A stretch of DNA of 18,119 nt from assembly GCA_003561495.1 (NCBI GenBank), contig PWWM01000143.1, positions 1 through 18,119 of the forward strand, given 5' to 3'. The position numbers were made by a program, and so were the translations under genes. The notes below the pieces were generated by a model. That model was not told where the DNA came from. It worked only from the letters and a program-made list of their open reading frames with translations, and made no database searches. Positions 1 to 8,204 of the stretch are shown piece by piece. This stretch comes from Gammaproteobacteria bacterium. GTDB lineage: Bacteria > Pseudomonadota > Gammaproteobacteria > Xanthomonadales > Wenzhouxiangellaceae. The stretch's first letter is position 1. Every line of letters begins with the position of its first letter.

Positions 1-650
1 AGGTGGAAGCCGTAGTTACTGTCGGTTTCCGGTTGCCAGGTGGAGTGGTGGATGCGGTGCATCGAAGGCGTGACGATCAGCCAGCGTAGTCGCCGGTCCA
101 GTTTCCTGTTCAGGGCAAAGTCGGAGTGAGTAAACAGGGATCCGGTGGCCAGCAGTACTTCGAAGATCAGGACGGCCAGCGGATGTGGCCCGAGCAGCCA
201 GATCAGCATCAGCTTGATGCCCATGGACAGGGCGATCTCGAGCGGATGGAAGCGCACGCCGGTGGTCACGTCGAAACCGGTATCGCAATGATGGACCCGA
301 TGCATGCGCCACAGAATCGGGATGGCATGCATCAGGCGGTGCTGCCAGTAGATAGCCAGGTCGAAAATCAGCACGGCCAGGGGAATCGCCAGCCACAGCG
401 GCCAGTCCAGCCAGCCGAACAGGCCGCCCTCTCGATCGTGGATCAGGACGGCGAATGCCACGGCCAGCACCGGGAAGAGAAAGCGCAGCATCAGGGTGTT
501 GACCACGGCCAGAGTCATGTTGACAGCCTGGCGTGTTGACCAGCGTCCATCATCGCGTGCCGGCCAGTGTCTCTGGATGGCCCACAACAGCACCAGTGCA
601 CCGACAAAGGCGAACAGGCGAATCAGAGGTTCATTGGCGACCAGGTTCAT
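1..650 (-). CDS. Membrane fatty acid hydroxylase / sterol desaturase family protein (C-terminus cut by window edge)
   Basis: Reading the minus strand from the ATG at 650 gives an open frame with no stop up to the window edge, about 216 residues (MNLVANEPLIRLFAF...). Several hydrophobic segments are visible near residues 8-25, 43-70 and 80-100. The histidine clusters of the membrane di-iron hydroxylase/desaturase superfamily are present in order: HRLMH, HRVHH about 10 residues later, and HRIHH near the cut end. Enzymes of this family use O2 and a di-iron centre to hydroxylate or desaturate lipids, sterols or carotenoids in the membrane; the substrate here cannot be told. The gene lies 25 nt downstream of the DUF2064 gene on the same strand, so it is probably the last visible member of the kinase-glycosyltransferase operon. 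The Shine-Dalgarno is weak (GAGAG very close to the ATG). At least one more family histidine should lie in the missing C-terminus. Confidence 0.88.
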   Translation of the reverse strand, partial: MNLVANEPLIRLFAFVGALVLLWAIQRHWPARDDGRWSTRQAVNMTLAVVNTLMLRFLFPVLAVAFAVLIHDREGGLFGWLDWPLWLAIPLAVLIFDLAIYWQHRLMHAIPILWRMHRVHHCDTGFDVTTGVRFHPLEIALSMGIKLMLIWLLGPHPLAVLIFEVLLATGSLFTHSDFALNRKLDRRLRWLIVTPSMHRIHHSTWQPETDSNYGFH

Positions 651-675
651 ACTCTCAATGTAATGGATAAGGCGT

Positions 676-1350
676 TCAGCCTCTGACAAGTCCGATCAGC
701 GACTGTTGCATCCATTCCAGCAATTCCTGCTGGCCCGGTGATGGTTGCTTGAGTGCGACCAGTTCGTCGGTCAAGTTGGTCAGGTCATGAATCTCGTCCA
801 GATCCGACAATCTCGGCAGGGTCAGCCATTCACCGTGCCGGCGCATCTTCCGGCGAAACTGCAGCAGGGTGTCGGCCTGGCTGTAGTCGATCCCCCTCCA
901 GTGTTCCAGGTTGATCGCTCGATTGGCGCCGAAGGTCCAGAAGCCGCCATCGCGTGCCGGCCCGATGCAGCAGCGCGGTTGAGTGTTCTCCAGCCAAAGC
1001 GCGGCCTGCTGCAGCCAGGCTGGGTCGATCTGGGGCGCATCGGCGCCGAGTAGCAACGCCGACCCATGCTGCTCGACCAGATGGTTGTGAACACAAGCCA
1101 TGCGCTCGCCCAGCCCGCCGCCGCCCTGTTCGATGACCGGTCGTTTTTTCCAGAGTTCATGCTTGACGGCTTCGGGTTCAGACACGGCCCAGAAAACCGG
1201 CCCAATGCTGGATGAATCAGCAATCTCCGTCACCACCCGGGCGGCCCGTACATACCATTGTTCGGCCAGTTGCGAGCCGATGGATTGTGCCAGGCGGGTC
1301 TTGACCGGACTCAGTCCCGGTGTCTTGACGAAGATGGCGACCGCGGTCAT
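676..1350 (-). CDS. TIGR04282/DUF2064 family nucleotidyltransferase-fold protein (rSAM/selenodomain-associated transferase 1 type)
   Basis: The 224-residue product matches the DUF2064/TIGR04282 pattern. It has an N-terminal FVKTPGLSPVKTRL stretch (residues 7-20) resembling the nucleotide-binding loop of GT-A-fold transferases, LGADAPQI (101-108) where a D-containing metal/sugar-nucleotide motif is expected, and GPARDGGFW (130-138). Length is normal for the family. No signal peptide or membrane segment is seen, so it should be cytoplasmic. The ATG at 1350 overlaps the TGA of the upstream glycosyltransferase in an ATGA, which indicates translational coupling. Family members commonly sit beside a TIGR04283 glycosyltransferase, as here, but the biochemical reaction is not established. 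No radical-SAM or selenodomain partner is visible in this window. Confidence 0.88.
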   Translation of the reverse strand: MTAVAIFVKTPGLSPVKTRLAQSIGSQLAEQWYVRAARVVTEIADSSSIGPVFWAVSEPEAVKHELWKKRPVIEQGGGGLGERMACVHNHLVEQHGSALLLGADAPQIDPAWLQQAALWLENTQPRCCIGPARDGGFWTFGANRAINLEHWRGIDYSQADTLLQFRRKMRRHGEWLTLPRLSDLDEIHDLTNLTDELVALKQPSPGQQELLEWMQQSLIGLVRG

Positions 1351-2021
1351 CGTTTTGCGCCTTGACGTCTGGCTTGCTTGATGAGACGCCGGGCCGAGAG
1401 TTGATGATTCCAGGTGGTTCTCAGCCAGCCCTGTTCACGGTAACGTCGCGCGCTGGTGGTGACAGTAAGACCCAAGGGCCGAGCGGGCACACCGATCCGA
1501 GCAGCGCGCACGACCAGATCCAGATCTTCGCCCCGGGCCAGGTCCTCGCGAAATCCGCCGAGCTGTCTGAAACACGCCGTCGGCAGGCACAGGGCCTGGT
1601 CGCCGTAGGGCAGGCCCAACCAGCGCGAGCGCAGATTGGCGCCCATGGCGTTCAATCGAGTCAGCACCGGACCGTCGTCGGCGAATCGCAGTCGGCAATA
1701 TCCGATGCACTTAGAGTTTGCCGCGGTAAAGTCGAGAACCGATTTCAGTGCATTGGCCGGTAGCCGGCTGTCGGAATGGATGAACCACAACCAATGCCCT
1801 CGAGCCTGTTCCGCCGCCTGATTCATCTGCCGACCCCGGCCGGGCTCACTGTGCACGATCCTGACTCGGTGACTGAGGGTGTCGGGAAGTTCACCACTGG
1901 CTGCAACCAGCAACTCCACCTGCTCATCGCCGTGATTGTGATCGAGCAGGCGGTCGGCCAATGGCTCTGGAAAGGCTTCCCCGGGGGCAAGCGGGATGAT
2001 CAGGCTGACCGAAACAGTCAT
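1347..2021 (-). CDS. TIGR04283 family glycosyltransferase, GT2 type (rSAM/selenodomain-associated transferase 2 type)
   Basis: The 224-residue protein starts MTVSVSLIIPLAPGE, the usual first beta strand of a GT-A glycosyltransferase. It carries GRGRQMNQAA (61-70), FIHSDSRLP (80-88, the family's HaDtrLP-like DxD site), YGDQALCLP (139-147), LGGFRED (154-160), GEDLDLV (164-170) and TSARRYREQGW (189-199), all hallmarks of TIGR04283. An in-frame start exists 105 nt upstream at 2126, but it would add 35 residues of low-complexity sequence inside the kinase gene, so the ATG at 2021, 14 nt after the kinase stop, is preferred. No clear Shine-Dalgarno precedes it, so coupling to the kinase is likely. 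The substrate is unknown. The stop overlaps the next start (ATGA). Confidence 0.88.
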   Translation of the reverse strand: MTVSVSLIIPLAPGEAFPEPLADRLLDHNHGDEQVELLVAASGELPDTLSHRVRIVHSEPGRGRQMNQAAEQARGHWLWFIHSDSRLPANALKSVLDFTAANSKCIGYCRLRFADDGPVLTRLNAMGANLRSRWLGLPYGDQALCLPTACFRQLGGFREDLARGEDLDLVVRAARIGVPARPLGLTVTTSARRYREQGWLRTTWNHQLSARRLIKQARRQGAKR

Positions 2022-2035
2022 CAGCAGAGCTGCAA

Positions 2036-4846
2036 TCAGTGCGGGGACAGTCCGGCCAGGCGCTGCTCCAGGCGCCTGACCTGGGGTGATTCTGCCGCCG
2101 TCCCTGCCAGTTCGCTGTTCAGCCACTCTTCGGCCAATGCGTGGGCAAGCAGGGGGTCGCGTTCAGCCAGGAACTCGGTGTAGTAATCGATCAATCGCAG
2201 ACCGACAAACCCCACATCCGGTCCCAGCGCCCTGGCCCGTTCCATGGCGGCCTCGTACAGTTCCAGGGCCTGATCGTCCCGGCCGGCCTTGTCCAGAGCC
2301 CTGGCCCGATGGACCATGGTCATAAGGATCTCGTTCCTGGTGCTGTCGGCGTGCAGGGCAATGATGTCCATGGCTCGTTGGCTGGCCAGCATGGCTTGCT
2401 CGACATTGCCACTGCGAAGCCAGTGGTCGGCGAGCAGGCCGTGGGATACGGCCGTTTGGAGTGAATCCTTTCCCAGAGATCGGGAACGGGCCTCGAGCAC
2501 GGCCTGCAGTTCGCCCTCGCCGGTCTCGTGCCCGGTCATCGAAAGGGCAAAGGCCAGGTTGGTCCAGGCCGACAGGTGACGGGGATCATCTTCGCCGAAT
2601 ACTTCGCGGGCCACGCCCCGGGCAATTTTCAGGTGGGGCAGTGCCTGTGAATAGCGCTCACGTTGTATCAGGAGAAGGCCATAATTGTTGTGAACCGAGG
2701 CCGAATGCAGATTGGGCTCCGGATAAAGGCGTGAGTAAGCTTCCAGCGACTCCGCGAAGTAATGATCAGCTTCCTGCCAGCGTCCGCTCTGACTCAGGCG
2801 AGTGGCGAGGTTGCCAGCAAACTGGGCGTGGCGTCGATGACCCTCTGGATAGGTTTCAGTCAGCAATTGCAGGGCTTGTTGTTGCAGGGCGATGGACTCA
2901 TTCCACAGGCCCAGCTCGGTCATCAGGAAGGAGTGATTGCCCAAGTGACTCAAGCGGACCGTCGGGCTGCCATGGCCTTGTTCGATCAGGGCGCTGGCTT
3001 GCTCGGCAATCTCTCTGGCGGATTCGAGGCGTGAGGCCCTGACCAGAAATCCGGAAAGCTCGGCCAGCACCGCCAGTCGCAGATCCGCAACAGCGTCAGT
3101 GCCCAGTTCGTCAAGCAGGTGTCGGGTCACCTCAATGGCCTCGCCGCTTCGACCCGTGTTGACGAGCGAGTTGGCGTGCAGCAGCTTCAAGTCCGTTCGG
3201 GTAAAGTCATCCACATCGTCAGGCAGCTCTTTGATCGCCTGGGAAGTCATTTCCACGGCCGCCTCAGGTTGGCCACGATCAAAATGGATTCCGGCCATAA
3301 CCATGCGTGCCCTTACCCGATCAAGCAGCCGGTTGGAATCCAGCGCTTCACTCTCGACGATGCTGCGCTCGGCTTCATCAAGATTGCCGAGCTTGCGATC
3401 CAGCCGGCCCAACACCAGCAGCAGCTCACGGCGGATCTCGGGTTGGCCGGCGAAGGCGCCTTGAGCCCGCTCGCGGCCCTGGGCCAGCAGCTCACGAGCA
3501 TCCGGCGGGCGGTTGCCGTACAGATCCGGATCGGCGGATTCAAACAGGCTGACCATGAATTCGCTCACTGCCAGGGCGCGTTCGGAAGCGACCATGGCTT
3601 CGGTAGCCTGGATGCGCGCTTCGCGGGCCTGCCAGAACACGCCGGAGACACCGATCACCGTGACCAGCACCAGTCCGGCCAGGCTGGCGGCCAGTGCGGT
3701 TCGCCGGCGTGTGAACAGCAGCATTCGGCGCCCCAGCGAGGCCTTGCGGGCGTTGACTGGCCGGTGTGCCAACCAGTTGTCCAGATCCTCGCCCAGTTGC
3801 TGGGCGTTGCTGTAACGATCAGCCGGATCCTCGGCCAGCGCCCTGGCCACGATATTGTCCAGATCACCCCTTAGAAGACGCCAGCGACGCTGCCGTTCGA
3901 CCCGATCCAGCCCGGCCGCGGTCTTGACCTTGCGTGAGGGCTGGGTAATGGGTTGGCGGTGTCCCGAGGCAGTCAGGGTGGCAAAGGGCAGTTCACCGGT
4001 CAGCAGGCGATACAGCAATGCACCAATGGAAAACACGTCGGTGGCGGTGCTGATCGGATCCCCCGACAGTTGCTCGGGCGCGGCATATTCAGGTGTGAAA
4101 ATGCGGGTCAGGGTGGTCCGATGGTCTGAATCGGAGGTCTCGGACAGGCGCCGGGCGATGCCGAAATCCAGCAACTTGACCTGGCCATCTTGGTTAACCA
4201 GCACATTGTCGGCCTTGATGTCACGATGAACGATCAGTTGCTTTTGTGCATGAGCCACAGCCTTGCAAAGTTGCACGATCAACGCAACTCGTTCTCGCAG
4301 ATCCACCTCGTGATGCTCGCACCAGCGGTGAATCGGCTCACCGTCAACCAGTTCGGTGACCAGATAAGGTCTGCCATCCTCGGTCACACCGGCATCGAGC
4401 AGACTGGCGATGCCGGGATGGCGAAGCCGGGCGAGCAGGTCGGTCTCGCGTCGGAAGCGCTCTGCCCAGTTGCTGGCCATTAGGGCGGTGCTCAACAGCT
4501 TGAAGGCCACTACGCTGTCATAGGCGCCGTCGACCCGAACTGCCCGGTAGACGGTCGACATGCCGCCGCGGGCGATCATGGACTCCAGACGGTAGGGTCC
4601 GTGAACCTGGCCGGATTGGGGGTCGCTCAGGGACTCGGTAGTCAGGGTGAACTGTGAGACGGGGTCATGATCAAGCATCCCCGATTCCGCATCAGCGGCC
4701 AGCATCGCTTCAACCCTTTTGCGGATGACCGGATCCGTTGTCATCTGTTCAAGCTCAGCCTTACGGCGATCAGCTGGATGATCAAGCAATTGGTCCAGCA
4801 ATTCGCTGGCGCGCTGCCAAAGTTCAAGATCGCGGGAATCAGCCAT
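2036..4846 (-). CDS. Transmembrane serine/threonine protein kinase with C-terminal TPR region
   Basis: The 936-residue protein has a short helical N-terminus (1-80) and a PknB-type kinase domain at about 84-360. The glycine-rich loop is ARGGMSTVYRA (92-102), the catalytic lysine is K116 in VVAFKLL, the catalytic loop is HRDIKADN (207-214), DFG is 227-229, and APEQL 256-260. All key residues for activity are present. One hydrophobic segment follows (about 384-405), then about 500 residues of TPR-like helical repeats. The kinase is therefore expected in the cytoplasm with the TPR part across the membrane, perhaps as a sensor or protein-interaction arm (inference). Longer in-frame starts exist at 4984 and 4921. 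The ATG at 4846 was chosen because MADSRDLELWQRASELL is the usual start of this family and it has a modest upstream GAGAGCAGG. It is the first gene of the minus-strand cluster and is divergent from the SGNH gene. Confidence 0.93.
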   Translation of the reverse strand: MADSRDLELWQRASELLDQLLDHPADRRKAELEQMTTDPVIRKRVEAMLAADAESGMLDHDPVSQFTLTTESLSDPQSGQVHGPYRLESMIARGGMSTVYRAVRVDGAYDSVVAFKLLSTALMASNWAERFRRETDLLARLRHPGIASLLDAGVTEDGRPYLVTELVDGEPIHRWCEHHEVDLRERVALIVQLCKAVAHAQKQLIVHRDIKADNVLVNQDGQVKLLDFGIARRLSETSDSDHRTTLTRIFTPEYAAPEQLSGDPISTATDVFSIGALLYRLLTGELPFATLTASGHRQPITQPSRKVKTAAGLDRVERQRRWRLLRGDLDNIVARALAEDPADRYSNAQQLGEDLDNWLAHRPVNARKASLGRRMLLFTRRRTALAASLAGLVLVTVIGVSGVFWQAREARIQATEAMVASERALAVSEFMVSLFESADPDLYGNRPPDARELLAQGRERAQGAFAGQPEIRRELLLVLGRLDRKLGNLDEAERSIVESEALDSNRLLDRVRARMVMAGIHFDRGQPEAAVEMTSQAIKELPDDVDDFTRTDLKLLHANSLVNTGRSGEAIEVTRHLLDELGTDAVADLRLAVLAELSGFLVRASRLESAREIAEQASALIEQGHGSPTVRLSHLGNHSFLMTELGLWNESIALQQQALQLLTETYPEGHRRHAQFAGNLATRLSQSGRWQEADHYFAESLEAYSRLYPEPNLHSASVHNNYGLLLIQRERYSQALPHLKIARGVAREVFGEDDPRHLSAWTNLAFALSMTGHETGEGELQAVLEARSRSLGKDSLQTAVSHGLLADHWLRSGNVEQAMLASQRAMDIIALHADSTRNEILMTMVHRARALDKAGRDDQALELYEAAMERARALGPDVGFVGLRLIDYYTEFLAERDPLLAHALAEEWLNSELAGTAAESPQVRRLEQRLAGLSPH

Positions 4847-5004
4847 GCCGGGGCCTGCTCTCGGGGCACTGTGGACAACATCTTGCTTCGAATCTCTTCC
4901 AGAGGCAAGTGCGGTGGACATTTGCCATTGGACCGTGTGTGTTAATCTTGCGCCCCGTCCGGCGACAAGTCGGGCTCGGTTCACGTTTCATGTTCGAGGG
5001 AATC

Positions 5005-6351
5005 ATGAAAATCACGCTGTTCTCGGCAGTCGCACTGCTGCTTTTTCCATTGTTGTCTCAGGCTCAAACCACGCGGATCATGCTGGTGGGTGACAGTTGG
5101 GCGGAGGAGCAGTGGGTCGATGAATCCCATGAGCGTGTTTTTGCCATCAATGGGCTGGGTCTCCATGGGATATATGGTGAGACCACCACGGAAAGTGGAT
5201 CGACTGCATTCGATTGGAAGCAAGCCGATTATCTTCAACGCATTGATGATGCGCTGGCCCAGTACCCGGATGTCGATACCGTGCAGTTGACGGTCGGCGG
5301 CAATGATTTTCTCGATGTCTGGCACAAGGACATGACTGAGGCACAGGTCGATGCCTTGACCAACGCCATACTGTTCGACCTGAATCTGATCATTGACTAC
5401 ATACTTTCGCGTGACCCTGGAATCGAGATTCTGCTGAGTCTGTACGATTATCCCAACTTCAGGGATACGCTGGGTGGATGGGCCGGTGTATTCGCCTGTG
5501 GCCCGCTGCATTCGGGCATGGGTGAACCCACCCCGCTTGAACTCAATGAGGCCGCGATATCGCTGGTGCAATCGATTGCCGGTATCGCGTCCGACAACCC
5601 CCGCATTCACTACGTCGATCATTTTGGCTTGATGCAATACAACTTCGGATTCGTCGAAGATGGGATTCCACCCGGTACGATTGCTCTACCCGGTGATACT
5701 TCATTGCCCAGCCCGCTGGAATCCATGCGCAAGCATGCGGTTCTGTGGTGGTTTGAAGATGACTGCTTTCACCTGACACCGGACGGGTACGACATCATCG
5801 TCCAGAACCTGATCAATCAGTACCTGGGTGCACGCATGAGCGGTGAAGCCCTGGTGATCATGAGTGGTCAGACCGTGACTTACGACGGCCAGCCGCATAC
5901 ACTGCAGGCCAGCACTCAACCGCCGGGGCTGGTGACCAGCATCACTTATGACGGTAGTCTCGAGCCTCCGGTCGATGCAGGCACATATTCGGTCGTGGCC
6001 AGCCTTGACCAGGCCGGCTGGAGTGGACAATCCACGGCCGCGCTGGTCATTGAACCGGCCGCCCAATCAATCGAGTTCCTGCCGCTGGAACCGGTTTCTT
6101 CTGATCACCCGCCCTTGGTGTTGGAAGCGATTGCCGGTTCGGGACTTGAGGTGGAGTTTGAGGTGATTTCGGGGCCGGCCACCGTGGAGGGCAACGTGCT
6201 CGAACTGGATGGGCAGCCTGGCGGAGTCATCATCGAAGCCCGCCAGCCCGGTGCACAGAACTGGCAACCGGCCGATCCGGTTCAGCAGGTGCTCACGGTA
6301 CTGGGCGAGGAGCTGTTCCGTGACCGCTTCGAATTTTCAGGCATGCCCTGA
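5005..6351 (+). CDS. Secreted SGNH/GDSL-family hydrolase with MBG-like beta domain
   Basis: The 448-residue product begins with a signal peptide (MKITLFSAVALLLF, cleavage likely after SQA near residue 20). The SGNH hydrolase domain covers about 23-276: GDS with nucleophile S31 (29-31), GGND (98-101), and the catalytic pair D253/H256 in DDCFHLTPDGY. Residues 282-355 (TVTYDGQPH, ITYDGSLEP, DAGTYSV) resemble MBG-type beta domains that occur repeatedly in large secreted proteins. The last residues contain LFRDRFE. The enzyme should act outside the cytoplasm as an esterase or deacetylase on an unknown lipid or polysaccharide. The reading frame extends upstream to 4738, but that part lacks a signal peptide and covers the kinase start. 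The ATG at 5005 has GAGGG 4 nt before it; an ATG at 4990 is the alternative. The 3' end overlaps uup by 15 bp, tail to tail. Confidence 0.9.
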   Translation: MKITLFSAVALLLFPLLSQAQTTRIMLVGDSWAEEQWVDESHERVFAINGLGLHGIYGETTTESGSTAFDWKQADYLQRIDDALAQYPDVDTVQLTVGGNDFLDVWHKDMTEAQVDALTNAILFDLNLIIDYILSRDPGIEILLSLYDYPNFRDTLGGWAGVFACGPLHSGMGEPTPLELNEAAISLVQSIAGIASDNPRIHYVDHFGLMQYNFGFVEDGIPPGTIALPGDTSLPSPLESMRKHAVLWWFEDDCFHLTPDGYDIIVQNLINQYLGARMSGEALVIMSGQTVTYDGQPHTLQASTQPPGLVTSITYDGSLEPPVDAGTYSVVASLDQAGWSGQSTAALVIEPAAQSIEFLPLEPVSSDHPPLVLEAIAGSGLEVEFEVISGPATVEGNVLELDGQPGGVIIEARQPGAQNWQPADPVQQVLTVLGEELFRDRFEFSGMP

Positions 6352-8202
6352 CTCCAGCGCCTCCCAGCGCTGGTAGGCCTGGTCGAGTTCCTGCTGCAAG
6401 TCCCGGGCTTTGGCGTTGATCCGAGCGATTTCCTCGGGCGCCTGCCGGTAGAAATCAGGATCGTTCAGGCGCTCGCCGATGCGTTCGATTTCAGCTTCGA
6501 GTGCCTCGACCTTTTCGGGCAATTGCTCCAGTTCCCGGGCCAGCTTGTAGCTGAGTTTGGCCGGGGTGGGTTTCTTGCGAGCCGGTTTTGGTTTGGTGGT
6601 TTCGGGAGTCACGCTGGGGGGCGCTGGATCGGGTCGCTGGCGTAACCAGTCGCTGTAACCGCCGACGTATTCACCGACCTGGCCCTTGCCTTCCATGACC
6701 AGTGTGGAGGTGACCACGTTATCCATGAACTCACGGTCATGGCTGACCAGCAACAGAGTGCCGGGATATTCGGCCAGTCGCTCTTCCAGTAATTCCAGCG
6801 TTTCTACATCGAGATCATTGGTTGGTTCGTCCATCACCAGCAGGTTCGAAGGCCGGGCGAACAGCCGGGCCAGCAGCAGGCGGTTGCGTTCGCCGCCCGA
6901 CAGCCGGGTGATCGGCGCCCGGGCTCGCTCCGGGGTGAACAGAAAGTCCTGCAGGTAGCCGATGATGTGCTTGCGCTGGCCATCCATTTCGACAAAGTCC
7001 CGGCCCTCGGCGACGTTTTCAGCCGCGGTCCAGTCATCACGCAACACCGCGCGCTGCTGGTCGAAATAGGCGATTTCAAGGCCAGTGCCCGGCCGCACTT
7101 CACCGCGTTCGGGTTGCAATTCGCCCAGCAGCAGCTTCAGCAGCGTGGTCTTCCCGGAGCCATTGGGTCCAATCAGTCCGATGCGGTCACCGCGCAGGAT
7201 CAGGGTGGAGAAATCCCTGACGATGACCTGGTCACCCCAGGCAAAATCAATGTTGCTGACCTCGATCACCTTGCGACCGGACTTGCCGGCGGTGGCGACC
7301 TGGATGTTGGCCTGGCCGACACGCTCGCGCCGCTCGGCCCGTTCCCGACGCATTTTCTTCAGCGCGCGGACGCGACCCTCGTTGCGCGTTCGCCGCGCCT
7401 TGATGCCCTGGCGTATCCAGACTTCTTCCTCGGCCAGTTGCTTGTCGAAACGCTGGTTTTCCAGTTCCTCGGCATGCAGCCGTTCTTCGACCCGACGCAG
7501 GTAATTGTCCCAGTCACCCGGCCATGAAGTGACCTGGCCACGGTCGATTTCGACAATGCGAGTGGCCAGGTTCTTCAGGAATCGTCGGTCGTGGGTGACG
7601 AACACCAGGCTGCCGGGAAAGCCGCGCAGAAAGTCTTCCAGCCACTCGATGGCTTCGATGTCGAGATGGTTGGTCGGCTCGTCGAGCAGTAGCAGATCCG
7701 GTTGACGAACCAGGGCCTGGCCGAGCAGCACCCGGCGTTTCATGCCCCCGGATAGCGCGGAAAACTCGGCATCGCCGTCCAGGTCGAGGCGGGCAAGAAT
7801 GGATTCCACGCGCTGCTCCAGGTCCCAACCGCCGGCTGCCTCGATCCGGGCCTGAACGGCGGCCAACCGGTCCGGGTGAGCGCCATCGGTGGCCAGATGG
7901 TGAAACTCCGCCAGCAGGGAGCCGAGTTCGCCCAGGCCTTCGGCCACCTGGTCGAAAACTGTTCCCGAAGCCTGGTTCGGCACCTCCTGGCGCAGGCGGG
8001 TGATGCGAATGCCGTCGCCGGGAATGACGCGGCCGTCATCGGGCTCAATCTCTCCAGCGATCAGTTTGAGCAAAGTGGACTTGCCTGCTCCATTACGCCC
8101 GACCAGGGCAATGCGTTCGGCATGGTCGATCTCGAGGTTGACGTTTTCCAGCAGCAGGGGACCCCCGACGCTGTAGTCCAGGTTGCGGATGGACAGCAGC
8201 AC
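6337..8202 (-). CDS. uup: ABC-F family ATPase Uup
   Basis: The 621-residue soluble protein has two ABC domains and no membrane segment. Domain 1 has Walker A GRNGAGKS (35-42), signature LSGGMKRR and Walker B LLLDEPTNHLD. Domain 2 has GPNGSGKTT, LSGGERNR and LVMDEPTNDLD. A basic, charged linker lies between them. The C-terminus (about residues 535-621) is a lysine-rich stretch followed by a predicted coiled coil, which is the Uup-specific extension and separates it from EttA or YheS. ABC-F proteins act on ribosomes; Uup is linked to ribosome function and to suppression of transposon excision, and its C-terminal domain binds DNA in E. coli. The start is a GTG at 8202, 2 nt after the stop of the P-type ATPase, with a good Shine-Dalgarno (AAGGGA about 8 nt upstream) inside the ATPase 3' end. 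Confidence 0.95.
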   Translation of the reverse strand: MLLSIRNLDYSVGGPLLLENVNLEIDHAERIALVGRNGAGKSTLLKLIAGEIEPDDGRVIPGDGIRITRLRQEVPNQASGTVFDQVAEGLGELGSLLAEFHHLATDGAHPDRLAAVQARIEAAGGWDLEQRVESILARLDLDGDAEFSALSGGMKRRVLLGQALVRQPDLLLLDEPTNHLDIEAIEWLEDFLRGFPGSLVFVTHDRRFLKNLATRIVEIDRGQVTSWPGDWDNYLRRVEERLHAEELENQRFDKQLAEEEVWIRQGIKARRTRNEGRVRALKKMRRERAERRERVGQANIQVATAGKSGRKVIEVSNIDFAWGDQVIVRDFSTLILRGDRIGLIGPNGSGKTTLLKLLLGELQPERGEVRPGTGLEIAYFDQQRAVLRDDWTAAENVAEGRDFVEMDGQRKHIIGYLQDFLFTPERARAPITRLSGGERNRLLLARLFARPSNLLVMDEPTNDLDVETLELLEERLAEYPGTLLLVSHDREFMDNVVTSTLVMEGKGQVGEYVGGYSDWLRQRPDPAPPSVTPETTKPKPARKKPTPAKLSYKLARELEQLPEKVEALEAEIERIGERLNDPDFYRQAPEEIARINAKARDLQQELDQAYQRWEALESGHA

Positions 8203-8204
8203 GC

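Noticed and set aside
16..539. Open frames of 126 codons (minus) and 137 codons (plus) near the left edge
   Set aside because: Both are shadows of the truncated fatty acid hydroxylase gene, whose frame carries recognisable histidine motifs.
2022..2126. N-terminal 35-residue extension of the TIGR04283 glycosyltransferase
   Set aside because: The extra residues are low complexity and lie inside the kinase 3' end; the family begins with a beta strand like VSLIIP.
4738..5004. Upstream extension of the SGNH hydrolase frame
   Set aside because: It would put 89 residues before a clear signal peptide and overlap the kinase start; the ATG at 5005 with GAGGG fits better.
4847..5004. Sigma-70 promoters in the kinase/SGNH divergent gap
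   Set aside because: TTGCCA and TTAAT-like elements are present, but their spacing (13 nt) is too short to support a call.
4981..5637. 218-codon minus-strand open frame inside the SGNH hydrolase gene
   Set aside because: It has no recognisable motif, while the opposite frame has a signal peptide and full catalytic motifs.
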